Assembly: GCA_964019695.1 (NCBI GenBank)
Contig: OZ026524.1
Coordinates: 31,803,664 to 31,867,663 of the forward strand
DNA: 64,000 nucleotides
Source of the DNA: Loripinus fragilis
Taxonomy: Eukaryota; Mollusca; Bivalvia; Lucinida; Lucinidae
Reading direction: 5' to 3'
Every line of letters begins with the position of its first letter. Within the stretch, counting starts at the first letter, position 1. The notes below the pieces were generated by a model. That model made no database searches and had not been told where the DNA came from. It saw only the letters and a program-made list of their open reading frames with translations. A program made the position numbers and the translations under genes. Shown here piece after piece: positions 63,887 to 64,000 of this stretch.

Positions 63887-64000
63887 CTAGACTGTCTATT
63901 AGTGTAGCTACACTGTCTAATAGTGTTCCTAGACTGTCTATAAGTGAAGCTAGATTTTGTATCAATATAGCTACACTGTCTTTTAGTTTTCATATACGGT

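Larger units (their letters stand above)
1..64000 (+). repeat. 21-bp satellite/minisatellite array filling the whole window
   Basis: Every stretch read is a head-to-tail run of a 21-bp monomer with core TGTCTATTAGTGTAGCTA. The TGTCT stretch is nearly constant. Recurrent exceptions are CGGTCT and TTGTTT in specific diagnostic monomers. Variation is concentrated at the ATT triplet (ATT, ACT, AAT, TAT, GTT, ATC), at AGT (AAT, GAT), at GTA (GTT, ATA, TTT), at GCT (CCT, CAT, CTT) and at the last triplet (AGA, ACA, ATA). Both window ends cut through monomers. No non-repeat insert, transposon, RNA gene or unique gene was seen. The orientation is constant apart from the short fold-back elements in the right third. 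The size and lack of genes suggest a eukaryotic satellite; the taxon is not determinable. Confidence 0.97.
60186..64000 (+). repeat. 2,842-bp-offset unit, copy 2, and right window edge
   Basis: Second copy, with the 252 bp retained and one further extra monomer near 62,725 (ATTAGAGTAGCTAG). The closing block ends at 63417. Then come two fold-backs 381 bp apart and the start of another 435-bp-type unit, cut by the window end inside CATATACGGT. Confidence 0.78.

Noticed and set aside
1..64000. CRISPR array
   Set aside because: Period 21 bp with no unique spacers between conserved repeats and no cas genes. The monomers abut directly.
1..64000. Telomeric repeat
   Set aside because: The monomer is not a G-run telomere unit. 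The rare GTAGGGTGTAG text is one variant monomer (28989, 29535, 33519, 34717), not a tandem telomere motif.
1..64000. tRNA, rRNA or other structured RNA genes
   Set aside because: No segment departs from the 21-bp repeat long enough to hold one, and no conserved RNA motif was seen.
1..64000. Bacterial origin with pentapeptide, RTX or TAL-type repeats
   Set aside because: The translated period is 7 residues, not 5, 9 or 33-35. The heptads lack the family motifs, and recurrent one-base shifts break the frame in every unit.
1..64000. Simple assembly artefact explaining the whole array
   Set aside because: Units differ by many private substitutions, deletions and junctions, which collapsed or looped assembly would not create. 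Only the near-identical 2,471-bp pair remains suspect on this ground.

Overview
The window contains no recognisable gene. All 64 kb are one continuous tandem array of a 21-bp monomer, and both window edges lie inside it, so no unique flank is visible. The monomer core is TGTCTATTAGTGTAGCTA, followed by G/C/T, then A, then the C/T that opens the next copy. That gives about 3,050 monomers at roughly 38% GC. A gene-free satellite of this size points to a eukaryotic nuclear genome (heterochromatin, centromere or subtelomere). Nothing in the sequence identifies a clade, so the organism stays open.

The array has several nested levels. (1) The 21-bp monomers. (2) A 63-bp trimer whose three monomers, read in the one open forward frame, end in SVAT, SVPR and SVAR. 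(3) Higher-order units (about 0.25-4 kb) that usually end in a 10-monomer diagnostic block closed by a 20-bp, one-base-short monomer carrying TAG. (4) Kilobase duplications of those units: tandem 1,489-bp units at 4.1-7.1 kb; near-identical 2,471-bp units at 16.2-21.1 kb; a 10.28-kb super-repeat arranged A-B-B'-A'-B'' from 10.8 to 28.1 kb; a 1,070-bp pair at 30.2-31.7 kb; a pair offset by about 1.2 kb at 32.7-35.1 kb; a pair offset by 3,798 bp at about 38 and 42 kb; and a pair offset by 2,842 bp at 57.3-63.4 kb.

A subfamily change occurs near 42.7 kb. To the right, the array carries a 17-bp monomer (4-bp deletion), a recurring 435-bp block present six times, 14-bp GTCTAGAC-centred palindromes, and a family of 79-bp fold-back inverted repeats (eight full copies and one hybrid). 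These inverted repeats are the only places I found where the unit runs backwards.

The long open frames (up to 832 codons) follow from the period. Because 21 is a multiple of 3 and the consensus has no stop in one forward and two reverse frames, those three frames stay open for long stretches. Substitutions fall mainly at codon positions that would change the amino acid, which argues against translation. The features worth attention are the fold-back elements, the conversion-like tracts and exact-monomer deletions that record array evolution, and the 21-bp (two helical turns) phasing of a nearly invariant TGTCT core.
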